The position numbers were made by a program, and so were the translations under genes. This document shows positions 63,597-64,000 of a DNA stretch of 64,000 nt, in pieces. Location of the stretch: positions 124,001-188,000 of the forward strand of contig NZ_QENZ01000004.1 of NCBI RefSeq assembly GCF_003096835.1. The letters run 5' to 3'. The notes below the pieces were generated by a model. The model searched no databases. It was not told the origin of the DNA and worked only from the letters and a program-made list of their open reading frames with translations. Position 1 is the stretch's first letter. Each line of letters opens with the position of its first letter. This stretch comes from Balneicella halophila (GTDB lineage: Bacteria; Bacteroidota; Bacteroidia; Bacteroidales; Balneicellaceae).

Positions 63597-64000
63597 CTAC
63601 TCAATCGCTTTTACCTTCATTGCTCTATCGCTTTTGGGAGTTTTTAGGTTAAATTGGTCCCCTACTTTTTTGTTCATCAAAACTCTGGCGATAGGGGAAA
63701 GAAAGGAAACTTTATTTTTAGAGATGTCAGCTTCATCTACACCTACGATTTGGTAATGTTGTTCGTCACTATCATCTTCCATGCAAATGGTTACTGTAGC
63801 TCCAAAATGAACCGTATCTTTCGGTTGATTCTCTAAGTCAATAACTATTGCCGAGTTGATACGCTTTACCAGCAAATCCAAATTGGCTCGTATATGATTT
63901 ATCTGCACACGATTTTTTTCAGCATTCTCTGTTTTCAGTTTTTCACGCTTAGCAATCAATTGCTTTTGTTCTTCCTCTAATTCCTCTAGTCCATTCGGTG
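63597..64000 (-). CDS. GreA/GreB-family transcription elongation factor, N-terminus cut by window edge
   Basis: The minus-strand frame ends at TAG (63597-63599) and stays open to the right edge, 134 codons. The N-terminal part seen is a charged coiled coil (EELEEEQKQLIAKREKL); the rest is the FKBP-like GreA C-terminal domain with FGATVTICM, QIVGVDEADISKNKVSF and SPIARVLMNKKVGDQF, the family hallmark. It would stimulate transcript cleavage by stalled RNA polymerase or act as a Gre-like regulator. Confidence 0.85.
   Translation of the reverse strand, partial: PNGLEELEEEQKQLIAKREKLKTENAEKNRVQINHIRANLDLLVKRINSAIVIDLENQPKDTVHFGATVTICMEDDSDEQHYQIVGVDEADISKNKVSFLSPIARVLMNKKVGDQFNLKTPKSDRAMKVKAIE

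Overview
The window is AT-rich chromosomal DNA from a member of the Bacteroidota. Signs of this are families largely restricted to the phylum (DUF4301, DUF4837, the long ~500-residue glutamine synthetase, an E1 with alpha and beta chains fused, an Na+-type methylmalonyl-CoA decarboxylase set), many lipoproteins and outer-membrane barrels, and -7 promoter boxes of the form TAnnTTTG (some with a TTTG or TTG about 20 bases upstream) before many genes. I cannot place it below phylum. No prophage, insertion sequence, CRISPR array or rRNA operon is visible, and most genes are core functions.

Layout. 1-3807 (minus): a cut-off TPR-type exported protein, an outer-membrane barrel and a Wzx-like flippase. 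3959-6349: an O-antigen-ligase-like protein fused to TPRs. Then tRNA-Asn, a Ca2+ P-type ATPase with an unusual membrane insertion, L-serine dehydratase, a PAP2 phosphatase, a DUF2971 protein and mnmE. 14097-20294: a LysM/binding-protein fusion, then tatA, a DUF4837 lipoprotein, galE, an unknown exported protein and an NPP-type phosphodiesterase. 20427-27576: glnA, a PpiD-like foldase, rpsO-pnp, rpmH (too short for simple ORF lists) and bcp. 27664-31736 (minus): an accessory operon for an exported YcaC-like isochorismatase, a lipoprotein amidohydrolase and an alginate-export-type porin. Its first two genes are each broken by a small lesion, and two inverted repeats lie upstream. 32221-34498: an SDR, Ohr and a YqhD-like dehydrogenase. 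34548-42846: a radical SAM protein, DUF4301, pckA, a Kbp-like BON-LysM protein behind four octamer repeats, and a tight trio of a DUF853 ATPase, an EEP phosphohydrolase and PPK2. 42984-47435: methylmalonyl-CoA epimerase plus the four decarboxylase subunits, in which the beta subunit carries an exported N-terminal domain. 47541-50132: an AI-2E-family permease, recX and galM. 50129-58135 (minus): a lipoprotein, a YjjG-type nucleotidase, rsmI, a TPR membrane protein, rny, a 6S RNA candidate, zapA with a coupled coiled-coil gene, mnmD and a MATE exporter. 58176-63352: dinB, E2 and fused E1 of a 2-oxoacid dehydrogenase, and a divergent flavodoxin. The window ends with tRNA-Leu and a cut-off GreA-family gene.

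Metabolic logic. The E2/E1 complex (probably branched-chain type) produces acyl-CoAs including propionyl-CoA precursors. The epimerase and the Na+-pumping decarboxylase handle methylmalonyl-CoA. PEP carboxykinase links C4 acids to gluconeogenesis. The most unusual material is the doubly damaged operon at 27.6-31.7 kb, the beta-subunit fusion, the Ca2+-ATPase insertion and the repeat tract before the Kbp-like gene. I found no clear candidate for a wholly new defence or mobile system.
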